Source: Candidatus Pacearchaeota archaeon
GTDB taxonomy: Archaea > Nanobdellota > Nanobdellia > Pacearchaeales > GW2011-AR1
NCBI GenBank assembly: GCA_016186375.1
Contig: JACPLS010000035.1
Span: forward strand, 1 to 7,033
Reading direction: 5' to 3'
DNA: 7,033 nt
The notes under the pieces are model-generated. The model was not told the origin of the DNA and did not search any database. It saw nothing but the letters and a program-made list of their open reading frames with translations. Shown piece after piece: positions 1-4,464 of the stretch. The position numbers and the translations under genes were made by a program. Within the stretch, counting starts at the first letter, position 1; the number at the start of each line of letters is the position of its first letter.

Positions 1-491
1 ACCTATCAAAAAAAATATTCGTTAGCACGGCTAATTTTAAATATCCAACATTAAAAACTAGCGATTTGATGAGAATTCCAATACGAAATATCTCAAAAGA
101 CGATTGTCTTTTGTTTATGTGGACTTCAAACCCACATCTCGCACAAGCCATTGAATTAGCTAAATCTTGGGGTTTTGATTACAGGACGATAGCATTTATT
201 TGGGATAAAATGAACCACAATCCTGGACAATATACCTTATCAAATTGTGAGGTTTGTTTAGTATTCAAGAAGGGAAAAATACCAAGACCAAGAGGTGCAA
301 GGAATGTTCAGCAGTTAATTAGAAGTAAAAGAAATGGGCATAGTGAGAAACCTATTGAGATAAGAAAAGCGATAGAAAAAATGTTTCCAACACAAGAAAG
401 GATAGAACTTTTTGCCAGACAAAAACCAGAAGGATGGGATGTTTGGGGATTGGATGTTTTTGAAAAAGCTATGCAATTAAACTTAAAGTAA
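1..491 (+). CDS. MT-A70 family DNA N6-adenine methyltransferase, 5' partial (likely MunI-type partner)
   Basis: The frame is open to the left edge (first full codon at base 3), so this is the C-terminal part of a longer protein. An apparent TTG/ATG start at 66-71 is internal: upstream codons read KYPTLKTSDLMRIPI, matching the 'YPTM..eei..LPi' segment that follows the catalytic DPPW motif in MT-A70 enzymes. That motif should lie left of the window. Further family features follow: DDCLLFMWTSNPHL, WGFDYRTIAFIWDK, a GQYTLSNCEVCLVFKKG strand and an RKAIEKMFP...RIELFARQKPEGWDVWG tail. MT-A70 enzymes transfer a methyl group from S-adenosylmethionine to N6 of adenine, and bacterial MunI-like members methylate DNA. 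It converges with and overlaps (483-491) a MunI-like endonuclease gene, so its inferred job is to protect host CAATTG sites. Family call is firm; site specificity is inferred. Confidence 0.9.
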   Translation, partial: LSKKIFVSTANFKYPTLKTSDLMRIPIRNISKDDCLLFMWTSNPHLAQAIELAKSWGFDYRTIAFIWDKMNHNPGQYTLSNCEVCLVFKKGKIPRPRGARNVQQLIRSKRNGHSEKPIEIRKAIEKMFPTQERIELFARQKPEGWDVWGLDVFEKAMQLNLK

Positions 492-1082
492 AAGTGGCTT
501 TATGTGTTTATTAAAATGGTCAATTAACGGCGTTATGTTTTTCTGATTTCTCCACATAAAAAAATGTGCAGAATGTTTGCCATACCAAAGAGTTATTTCC
601 CTAACCCTACACGGGTCTCGTGTAATGTCTCCTTGAAAGACTACCCAAAATGGAATAACATTATCTCCCAGTTTTCCATGCTTCCTTAATAATTCTAATA
701 ATCCTGGTGTAAAGAACTTACATGACCTTTCGTGTGCGTTTCCTCTTCCTGCTTTGCGAGGTTTACCTTCTACCCAACCATCTTGTCTTTTAACTTCTAC
801 ATAAATTGTTTTTTTGGTATCAAGATTATCTATTGCATAATCAGGGACTACTCCGTGTCTCCACTTTTTAATCGGTGGTGTATAAATCTGGGCTAAAACA
901 TCTTCGCTGAGTTCTACATCAAAATAAGCATTATTGAACTCTTTTGGGCTTCTTCTTATTCTAAAGTTCGTTCCTTTAAACAACTCTGTAAAAACTTCAT
1001 AAAAACTCTTTTCTGCAACCCCTGCATTGTTCCCACTATAATCTTGCCATTTAGCCCTTTTTCTGTTATGTTCGCTTCCCAT
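483..1082 (-). CDS. munIR: MunI-family type II restriction endonuclease (predicted site CAATTG)
   Basis: A 199-residue protein from the ATG at 1080-1082; a TTG one codon upstream is also possible, but family members start MG-. It closely resembles R.MunI, about 200 residues, which cuts C^AATTG. The PD-(E/D)xK site is intact: P80-D81, then E96-V-K98 in VEVKRQDGWVEG, corresponding to MunI D83, E98 and K100. The recognition segment GRGNAHERSCK (R113, N115, R119) matches the MunI loop and the GNAxER motif of EcoRI that reads AATT. The conserved LPFWVVF-type strand (here IPFWVVFQGDITRDP) and the REITLWY strand also follow. It acts on unmethylated foreign DNA in the cytoplasm. Its last codons overlap the tail of the convergent methyltransferase gene. 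No controller (C) protein gene is visible next to it. All catalytic residues are present, so it is probably active. Homology is judged from memory, not from an alignment. Confidence 0.93.
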   Translation of the reverse strand: MGSEHNRKRAKWQDYSGNNAGVAEKSFYEVFTELFKGTNFRIRRSPKEFNNAYFDVELSEDVLAQIYTPPIKKWRHGVVPDYAIDNLDTKKTIYVEVKRQDGWVEGKPRKAGRGNAHERSCKFFTPGLLELLRKHGKLGDNVIPFWVVFQGDITRDPCRVREITLWYGKHSAHFFMWRNQKNITPLIDHFNKHIKPLLL

Positions 1083-1104
1083 CAAAAAACTAAGAAATCA
1101 TAGC

Positions 1105-1112
1105 TTAAAAAA
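1105..1112 (-). promoter_or_regulatory. TATA-like box for the MunI-like endonuclease gene
   Basis: On the minus strand this reads TTTTTTAA, ending 23 bases before the ATG at 1082. There is no Shine-Dalgarno sequence between it and the start codon. That geometry fits a leaderless archaeal transcript starting at or just before the ATG, and supports the ATG over the TTG start. Confidence 0.55.
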
Positions 1113-1117
1113 GCACC

Positions 1118-1128
1118 GTTAACTTAAC
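1118..1128. repeat. Small inverted repeat GTTAA-C-TTAAC beside the endonuclease promoter
   Basis: A perfect 5-bp inverted repeat with one central base lies 5 bases upstream of the endonuclease TATA-like box, where BRE/TFB or a regulator would bind. A role as operator is inference; an AT-rich palindrome this short can arise by chance. Confidence 0.35.
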
Positions 1129-1144
1129 AGCTCACGAAAACTCT

Positions 1145-1183
1145 AATATTGTTTATTTAGGAGGGAGCCAATTTAACAATATT
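1145..1183. repeat. 9-bp perfect inverted repeat (AATATTGTT / AACAATATT, 21-bp loop)
   Basis: Arms lie at 1145-1153 and 1175-1183. The loop contains GGAGGGAGCC, the most G+C-rich patch of this intergenic gap. The gap (1083-1239) lies after the 229-residue gene and before the endonuclease gene, both on the minus strand. No U-run follows the stem on either strand, so it is not an obvious terminator. It could be an operator or an RNA hairpin in the 3' end of the upstream transcript. Confidence 0.45.
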
Positions 1184-1239
1184 TAAAAATCATTAAAGCA
1201 CGACTTTTATTGATGAAAATGAAAGCAATTCATAAATCT

Positions 1240-1929
1240 CTAAGAACTTTCAGCAAAGAACATGGCTTCTTGTCTGGTACTGCCAAATCCCCTATATATT
1301 TCTCTAAGTCTAGCAACTTCTTCCTTGAATGGTTTAACAATTCGTCTTATATAATAATCACGACTAGATAATTCATTAAAAGCTTCTTCTGACAAATTCT
1401 TTAAATTACAGGCAATTTTCTTGAAATTTTTTCCATAAATATAATTATTTATCTTTGACCTTAATTCTCTCACTTTTTTTGGATTTTTTTCATAAAAATT
1501 AGGAATTTTACTTTTTGGTACAACAAATACCCTATCCATCGGATCATTTTGACTTAATTCTTTAATAATATCGAGAAATGGCGTATCTTCATCATAAATA
1601 ACAGATATTAAATCTCCCGGAATAGACTCCTCAAAACCAAAAAAGGCTTTCATCTCAGTCAATAGTGTTCTATTCATCAGCGCACATATTCTTTCCCTCT
1701 CTTCCCTTTCTTGTCTGGTATCGGTCTCTATAAATTCTTTTTGATAAATTGCTCCTAAAAATTGTTCATTCTTAGATGAGCCAAATCTTTGTAAAACCTC
1801 TTTAATATTACTCATGTTACTATCTAAATCACAAGTATTTACTTGATTCATTATTATTTGCTCTATACTTGCAACGGCAATTCTATAAACTACACTCCAA
1901 GGAGGTAATCTTTCAATTTCTACACTCAT
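1240..1929 (-). CDS. Hypothetical protein, 229 residues, no recognised family
   Basis: I do not recognise this protein. It reads as a soluble, charged, mainly helical polypeptide with no signal peptide or membrane span. Visible blocks are an N-terminal segment MSVEIERLPPWSVVYRIAVA, a charged helix TDTRQEREERERICALMNRT near residues 70-90, a DRVFVVPKSKIPNFYEK stretch, and a basic C-terminal half ending in KPFKEEVARLREIYRGFGS. The start is supported by a TATA-like TTTAAA 22 bases upstream and no Shine-Dalgarno site. It stands between the tRNA-His gene and the MunI-like endonuclease gene, on the same strand as the endonuclease. A gap of about 157 bases with its own promoter makes a shared operon unlikely. 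The coding character is convincing; the function is unknown. Confidence 0.8.
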   Translation of the reverse strand: MSVEIERLPPWSVVYRIAVASIEQIIMNQVNTCDLDSNMSNIKEVLQRFGSSKNEQFLGAIYQKEFIETDTRQEREERERICALMNRTLLTEMKAFFGFEESIPGDLISVIYDEDTPFLDIIKELSQNDPMDRVFVVPKSKIPNFYEKNPKKVRELRSKINNYIYGKNFKKIACNLKNLSEEAFNELSSRDYYIRRIVKPFKEEVARLREIYRGFGSTRQEAMFFAESS

Positions 1930-1950
1930 AGAAGTTTTAAATAGAAATAG

Positions 1951-1956
1951 TTTAAA
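1951..1956 (-). promoter_or_regulatory. TATA box (TTTAAA) for the 229-residue hypothetical gene
   Basis: TTTAAA, within GTATTTAAAC on the minus strand, lies 22-27 bases before the ATG at 1929. No ribosome-binding site follows, consistent with a leaderless transcript. A second TTTAAA at 1937-1942 is too close to the start codon to serve. Confidence 0.6.
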
Positions 1957-1996
1957 TACATTATTGTAATAATCTACCTAAATGTTTGGAAACCAC

Positions 1997-2001
1997 AAAA
2001 A
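1997..2001 (-). terminator. Oligo-T terminator of the tRNA-His gene
   Basis: Five T residues on the minus strand begin at the discriminator position and follow the acceptor stem directly. Archaeal RNA polymerase commonly stops at T-runs. No CCA is encoded, so the CCA end would be added enzymatically. Confidence 0.5.
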
Positions 2002-2072
2002 GCGGAAGGAGAGAATCGAACTCTCGTCTACGGAGCCACAGTCCGTTGTTCTACCATTAAACTACAACCGCC
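2001..2072 (-). tRNA. tRNA-His (anticodon GTG) with non-canonical acceptor stem
   Basis: The minus strand folds as a tRNA. The D stem GTTT/GAAC closes on an AATGGTA loop. The anticodon stem ACGGA/TCCGT is perfect, with loop CTGTGGC, so the anticodon GTG (plus-strand 2037-2039) reads histidine CAY codons. The T arm GAGAG/CTCTC with loop TTCGATT is perfect. A G is encoded at position -1 (2072), the histidine hallmark. The acceptor stem GCGGTTG/CTTCCGC pairs at 1-72 to 4-69 and 7-66, but has two consecutive T-T mismatches at 5-68 and 6-67. Base 73 is T rather than the expected C opposite G-1. The variable loop is short (AGAC) and the 15-48 pair would be A-C. CCA is not encoded. Either a divergent functional tRNA of a reduced genome or a decaying copy. 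Confidence 0.85.
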
Positions 2073-2095
2073 ATGCTTATCATTAAAACAATTAG

Positions 2096-2103
2096 TTTTT
2101 TAA
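2096..2103. promoter_or_regulatory. Shared bidirectional TATA-like box between tRNA-His and rhomboid gene
   Basis: The box reads TTTTTTAA on the plus strand and TTAAAAAA on the minus strand. It ends 23 bases before the rhomboid ATG (2126) and begins 24 bases before the first base of the tRNA (2072). It therefore sits at leaderless-promoter distance from both divergent genes, and it is the best-placed TATA-like element for each in the 53-bp gap. Confidence 0.55.
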
Positions 2104-2125
2104 GTTATCTGTTCATTAAATTCTA

Positions 2126-2740
2126 ATGAAATTTAAATTTTACGCCCTGCAATTGACAGCAATCTGTGTATTGATCTTTATATTACAAATTACTCTTCCA
2201 TGGCTAACAAACCTTTTGCTATTAAATGCTTTGGCATTCAAAGAGATTTGGAGATTCGTCACATCTATCTTTCTCCATGGAAATTTGGCTCATTTATTAT
2301 ACAATGCTTTTGCGTTGGCTTTATTTGGTAGCATATTAGAAAGTCTGATTGGGGGGAAAAAGTTCCTGACAATATTTTTTCTCACAGGAATTCTTGCAAA
2401 TTTAATTGCAGTTAATTTTTATAATTCTTCTCTCGGAGCCTCTGGCGCTATTTTTGGAATAATCGGCGCCCTAGTAGTAATCAGACCAATGTTGCTTATT
2501 TGGGCTTTTGGTTTGCCAATGCCAATATTTATTGCAGGTATTTTATGGGCTTTTTTAGACTTTATAGGATTATTTACACCTAGTAATGTAGGTAATATAG
2601 CTCATCTTGCAGGAATGTTTTTCGGTCTTTTATTAGGTTTATTATTCAGAAGAAAAAGCACATCCAATTCAAATAATAAAGGAAATAGAATTATTTTCAA
2701 TGAAGATAAAATCAGATCTTGGGAAGATAGTCATTTGTGA
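2126..2740 (+). CDS. Rhomboid family intramembrane serine protease
   Basis: A 204-residue polytopic membrane protein that cleaves transmembrane substrates within the lipid bilayer. The catalytic serine is S106 in the GASGAIFG motif, and the catalytic histidine is H160 in NIAHLAGM. The conserved second-helix motif HGNLAHLLYN (H51, H56, N60), whose histidine and asparagine help form the oxyanion site, is present. A WR pair (42-43) precedes it, in the L1 position. About six hydrophobic helices span residues 5 to 174, followed by a basic RRK stop and a hydrophilic Asn/Ser-rich cytoplasmic tail of about 30 residues. Length and motif order match the basic six-helix prokaryotic rhomboid type. The start fits the TATA-like box at 2096-2103 and a leaderless message. 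The gene stands alone, so its substrate cannot be inferred. It contains the only CAATTG site I found in the window (2150-2155). Confidence 0.95.
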   Translation: MKFKFYALQLTAICVLIFILQITLPWLTNLLLLNALAFKEIWRFVTSIFLHGNLAHLLYNAFALALFGSILESLIGGKKFLTIFFLTGILANLIAVNFYNSSLGASGAIFGIIGALVVIRPMLLIWAFGLPMPIFIAGILWAFLDFIGLFTPSNVGNIAHLAGMFFGLLLGLLFRRKSTSNSNNKGNRIIFNEDKIRSWEDSHL

Positions 2741-2747
2741 TTTTTTT
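2741..2747 (+). terminator. T-run terminator after the rhomboid gene
   Basis: Seven T residues begin immediately after the TGA stop codon. No hairpin precedes them, which is usual for archaeal oligo-T termination. Confidence 0.5.
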
Positions 2748-2832
2748 AAACGTGTCAATTATTGAAATGGTAAAATACAACATAACTAAAAAATATTCAG
2801 TTTTCGCAGATTTATCATATAGAAGAAAAATA

Positions 2833-2893
2833 TATAAATAGAGTTAATATTCCCTAAATATAAATAGAGTTAATATTCCCTAAATATGAATAG
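2833..2893. repeat. Tandem 26-bp promoter-like repeat, 2.3 copies
   Basis: Two identical 26-bp units lie at 2833-2858 and 2859-2884. Each begins TATAAATAGAG and ends TTCCCTAAA. A third, diverged copy starts at 2885 (TATGAATAG instead of TATAAATAG) and fades into the following ORF. Each full unit contains a TATA box, so the array is a duplicated promoter segment. The 26-base period equals the usual TATA-to-start distance. Confidence 0.9.
2859..2866 (+). promoter_or_regulatory. TATA box (TATAAATA) for the 61-residue ORF
   Basis: TATAAATA in the second repeat copy lies 20-27 bases before the ATG at 2886, suited to a leaderless transcript. An identical box in the first copy (2833-2840) would start transcription about 26 bases earlier and give a short leader. 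Confidence 0.6.
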
Positions 2894-3071
2894 TCTTAAT
2901 GATTTATTAGATATGGTTGCAACAGAAGCTATTGAAGGAGAATCAAATATACACTATTTTAATGAGACTAGAAATAGAGATTTTATGCCTTCTAAACATA
3001 AATATAATCATCTCAATACGAATAATCCATCCTTAAAAAATAAACTTGATTACAAAGGTAATCCTAAATAA
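2886..3071 (+). CDS. Small hypothetical protein, 61 residues
   Basis: I recognise no family. The N-terminal part (MNSLNDLLDMVATEAIEGES) looks like an acidic amphipathic helix. The rest is hydrophilic and rich in Asn, Lys and His, ending LDYKGNPK, and is probably disordered. There is no signal peptide or membrane segment. Its reality rests on a well-placed TATA box 20 bases upstream and an uninterrupted frame between T-run and convergent neighbour. Against it are the short length and AT-rich composition. The ATG itself is a one-base variant of the TATA element in a decayed third repeat copy, so the first codons derive from promoter repeat. It ends 33 bases before the convergent lysine-rich gene. 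Confidence 0.5.
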   Translation: MNSLNDLLDMVATEAIEGESNIHYFNETRNRDFMPSKHKYNHLNTNNPSLKNKLDYKGNPK

Positions 3072-3104
3072 AAGATAACTACACTATATTATTTTCTATT
3101 CCCA

Positions 3105-3668
3105 TTATTGATCCAAAATCTTTTTCTTTTTAAGATCAATAATTTTTTTGGGTTCAGCATATAAAATACCAACGCTGCTTGAACTACTAACGTTTTCAGA
3201 AGTTTTCACTGTCCTATACGCTTGTTCATTTGAATTTAATTTAATTTCTTGCTTATTCTCCACTTTCGATATTTCTTCTGATTGTTTTTGTTTTGCTGGA
3301 GTTTGCTCTTTTACAACTTCTTCAACTGCTTTTTGTGGCTCTATAACAGAAGGAATAGGTACAGCAATCTGCTGTATAGAAGGTTGTATTAGTTGTTGAA
3401 GTTTTTGCTCCTCCAAAATCGCTTCTTTTACTTTCTTTTTCCCTCTTCTTTTTACTTTTTTTGCTATTGTAATCTCTTCAGTCTGCTGTTTTATATTCTC
3501 ATCTCCAAAAGGCCCTTTATATCCAGCTTCCCGAAGTTTTTCCAATAATTCTCTATCAATTATTTCCTTATTCTCCTTCTTTATCTCTTTATTTACAAAT
3601 TTTCTTTTTTTACTTTTAGTTTTCTTCTTTGTAACGCTCTTGATTAATTTTTTTAATGGATTTTTCAT
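3105..3668 (-). CDS. Lysine-rich low-complexity protein, second gene of a two-gene unit
   Basis: A 187-residue hydrophilic protein of unknown function. The N-terminal 35 residues are strongly basic (KKLIKSVTKKKTKSKKRKF), followed by a short ordered-looking block RELLEKLREAGYKGPFGDENI near 40-60. A second basic patch KKVKRRGKKKVKEA comes next, then a Gln/Pro/Val/Glu-rich linker. A run of five serines precedes the last block GILYAEPKKIIDLKKKKILDQ. It has no membrane span and no recognised domain. The basic ends suggest binding to nucleic acid or to membrane phospholipid, but this is only inference. It starts 5 bases after the stop of the TSP1-like membrane gene and has no promoter of its own, so the two are probably co-transcribed. 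The opposite strand holds open frames here, which I regard as shadows. Confidence 0.72.
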   Translation of the reverse strand: MKNPLKKLIKSVTKKKTKSKKRKFVNKEIKKENKEIIDRELLEKLREAGYKGPFGDENIKQQTEEITIAKKVKRRGKKKVKEAILEEQKLQQLIQPSIQQIAVPIPSVIEPQKAVEEVVKEQTPAKQKQSEEISKVENKQEIKLNSNEQAYRTVKTSENVSSSSSVGILYAEPKKIIDLKKKKILDQ

Positions 3669-3673
3669 AATAA

Positions 3674-4057
3674 TTATGGAGTATATGTATATCTTGTTTC
3701 CGGAAGGCTCGAAGCCCTCTTCCTTTCCTCCCTTAACCTTCGTATTAGTTCTACAAGAACTATGGCAAATGTAATTATCGCTAATACAATTATGGCTGTC
3801 AAGGCACCTTTATTAAATTGAATCGTAAAAGTGCAGTCTTGCATTTCAGAGGGTTTTCCTTCCCCTGTTTCACATTTTTTCAAATCAGAACACTGTCTCA
3901 CTTGAGTTTCATTTCTCGGGCAATTTATTGGTTTCCAAACAGTACAATTCCAGTTTGGAACACACGATTCTCTTGCACCAACTTTTTCAATAGAATTAAT
4001 AATAGCAAATAACAAAAACGCTCCAATAATAAACGTAACAATTCTCCTCTTTCCCAT
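3674..4057 (-). CDS. Small membrane-anchored protein with TSP1-like six-cysteine ectodomain
   Basis: A 127-residue protein with an N-terminal hydrophobic segment (about residues 5-22, after MGKRR), an extracytoplasmic domain (about 28-80), a second membrane helix (about 85-104) and a basic cytoplasmic tail (RRLREERKRASS...). The ectodomain has the pattern C32-x3-W36-x-C38-x2-W41-x4-C46, then R-Q-C56, C62 and C75. This resembles thrombospondin type 1-like repeats of archaeal surface proteins, with six cysteines that could form three disulfides. One degenerate copy is present, much shorter than usual multi-domain surface proteins, and both ends are membrane-anchored if the first helix is not cleaved. 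It leads a two-gene unit with the lysine-rich protein. The role is probably at the cell surface; the partner is unknown. Confidence 0.8.
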   Translation of the reverse strand: MGKRRIVTFIIGAFLLFAIINSIEKVGARESCVPNWNCTVWKPINCPRNETQVRQCSDLKKCETGEGKPSEMQDCTFTIQFNKGALTAIIVLAIITFAIVLVELIRRLREERKRASSLPETRYTYTP

Positions 4058-4079
4058 ATTTATTATTGGAATGGTAGAG

Positions 4080-4087
4080 TTATAAAT
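4080..4087 (-). promoter_or_regulatory. TATA box for the TSP1-like / lysine-rich gene pair
   Basis: On the minus strand this reads ATTTATAA and ends 23 bases before the ATG at 4057. No Shine-Dalgarno sequence follows, so a leaderless transcript is likely. Confidence 0.6.
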
Positions 4088-4102
4088 CTTGTTAATGTCC
4101 TA

Positions 4103-4123
4103 ATTCAAATATTCAATATTCAA
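4103..4123. repeat. Three ATTCAA hexamers upstream of the TSP1-like promoter
   Basis: ATTCAA occurs at 4103-4108, 4111-4116 and 4118-4123 (TTGAAT on the minus strand), 16 or more bases upstream of the TATA box. It could be a regulator site for the minus-strand unit, but it is AT-rich, unevenly spaced and may be chance. Confidence 0.3.
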
Positions 4124-4274
4124 AATAAAATTTAAATTCCAAGCGGGGCCTTTCTTTTAATTGATTTTTGAAGGAAACTCTTGTTTTTCCTCTGTTTTTG
4201 TATTTGTTAATGAATGCAAGTCGTAGGAGTTTATTTAGTTTTCTGTTTTCGTTCACATAAAGTTGTAACAAACA

Positions 4275-4282
4275 TTTAAAAA
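4275..4282 (+). promoter_or_regulatory. TATA-like box of the RHH-methyltransferase operon
   Basis: TTTAAAAA lies 39 bases before the regulator's ATG. With the usual archaeal spacing, transcription would start near 4304-4306, giving a leader of about 15 bases. This start lies inside the CATTTG repeat array. The rest of the 263-bp gap from 4058 holds a GC patch at 4139-4150 and nothing else I can name. Confidence 0.5.
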
Positions 4283-4286
4283 GTTG

Positions 4287-4316
4287 CATTTGCTTACATT
4301 TGTATTCATTTGAAAG
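4287..4316 (+). promoter_or_regulatory. Operator-like array: three CATTTG direct repeats at exact 10-bp spacing
   Basis: CATTTGCTTA, CATTTGTATT and CATTTGAAAG follow each other without a gap at 4287, 4297 and 4307. The hexamer core is identical in all three and the period is about one helical turn. Ribbon-helix-helix dimers typically bind such phased short repeats cooperatively. The array lies between the TATA box and the start codon of the RHH gene and covers the predicted transcription start. Autorepression by that protein is therefore the natural inference. Confidence 0.6.
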
Positions 4317-4320
4317 AAAG

Positions 4321-4464
4321 ATGGCTCAAAAAAATGTAACCTTAAGTTTAGATGAAGAAACTTATGAAGAATATCGTGATTTTTGTAAGAAGAATGCAAT
4401 AGCTTTATCTAGAAGTATAGAAGTATTTATGGAAGAGAAAATGAAAAAGGAGGGAAAGAAATGA
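4321..4464 (+). CDS. Ribbon-helix-helix (CopG/MetJ-type) transcriptional regulator, 47 residues
   Basis: A very small DNA-binding protein. Residues 4-10 (KNVTLSL) have the alternating pattern of the RHH beta-strand that enters the major groove of DNA as a dimer. DEETYEEYRDFCKKNA forms helix A, and ALSRSIEVFMEEKMKKE forms helix B after a short turn. The length is typical of the shortest RHH proteins. The stop codon TGA overlaps the ATG of the downstream methyltransferase (ATGA), so the two are translationally coupled. The phased CATTTG array immediately upstream is its likely operator, implying autoregulation of the operon. An in-frame TTG at 4300 would add seven residues but does not fit the family. 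Alternatively it could act as an antitoxin-like partner, but no toxin gene is adjacent. Confidence 0.85.
   Translation: MAQKNVTLSLDEETYEEYRDFCKKNAIALSRSIEVFMEEKMKKEGKK
4449..4454 (+). promoter_or_regulatory. Shine-Dalgarno site GGAGGG of the methyltransferase gene
   Basis: GGAGGG lies 6 bases before the ATG at 4461, inside the end of the RHH gene. It is the clearest ribosome-binding site in the window and fixes the methyltransferase start at an internal operon position. Confidence 0.75.

Noticed and set aside
66..71. TTG/ATG pair as the true start of the MT-A70 gene
   Set aside because: In-frame upstream codons to base 3 continue the family (KYPTLKTSDL) with no stop, so the gene begins outside the window.
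1209..1217. TTGATGAAA as a C box of a C/D guide RNA
   Set aside because: The C box consensus needs a purine first and no matching D box (CTGA) pair lies at a suitable distance.
2767..2841. 24-codon frame before the 26-bp repeats (MVKYNITKKYSVF...)
   Set aside because: Too short, no promoter at the right distance, and its stop lies in the repeat array.
3148..3399. Plus-strand open frame inside the lysine-rich gene
   Set aside because: It is antisense to the lysine-rich gene, and its Cys/Ser/Phe-rich product reflects the complement of Glu/Lys/Gln codons, with no promoter or family resemblance.
3818..4012. Plus-strand open frame opposite the TSP1-like gene
   Set aside because: Antisense shadow; the minus-strand product has a coherent membrane topology and cysteine pattern.
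4139..4150. GC-rich patch CCAAGCGGGGCC in AT-rich intergenic DNA, possible structured RNA
   Set aside because: I could not find a pairing partner nearby for a stable stem, nor a recognisable RNA family.
4210..4260. 16-residue frame MNASRRSLFSFLFSFT upstream of the RHH gene
   Set aside because: No ribosome site, and its composition is that of T-rich noncoding DNA.
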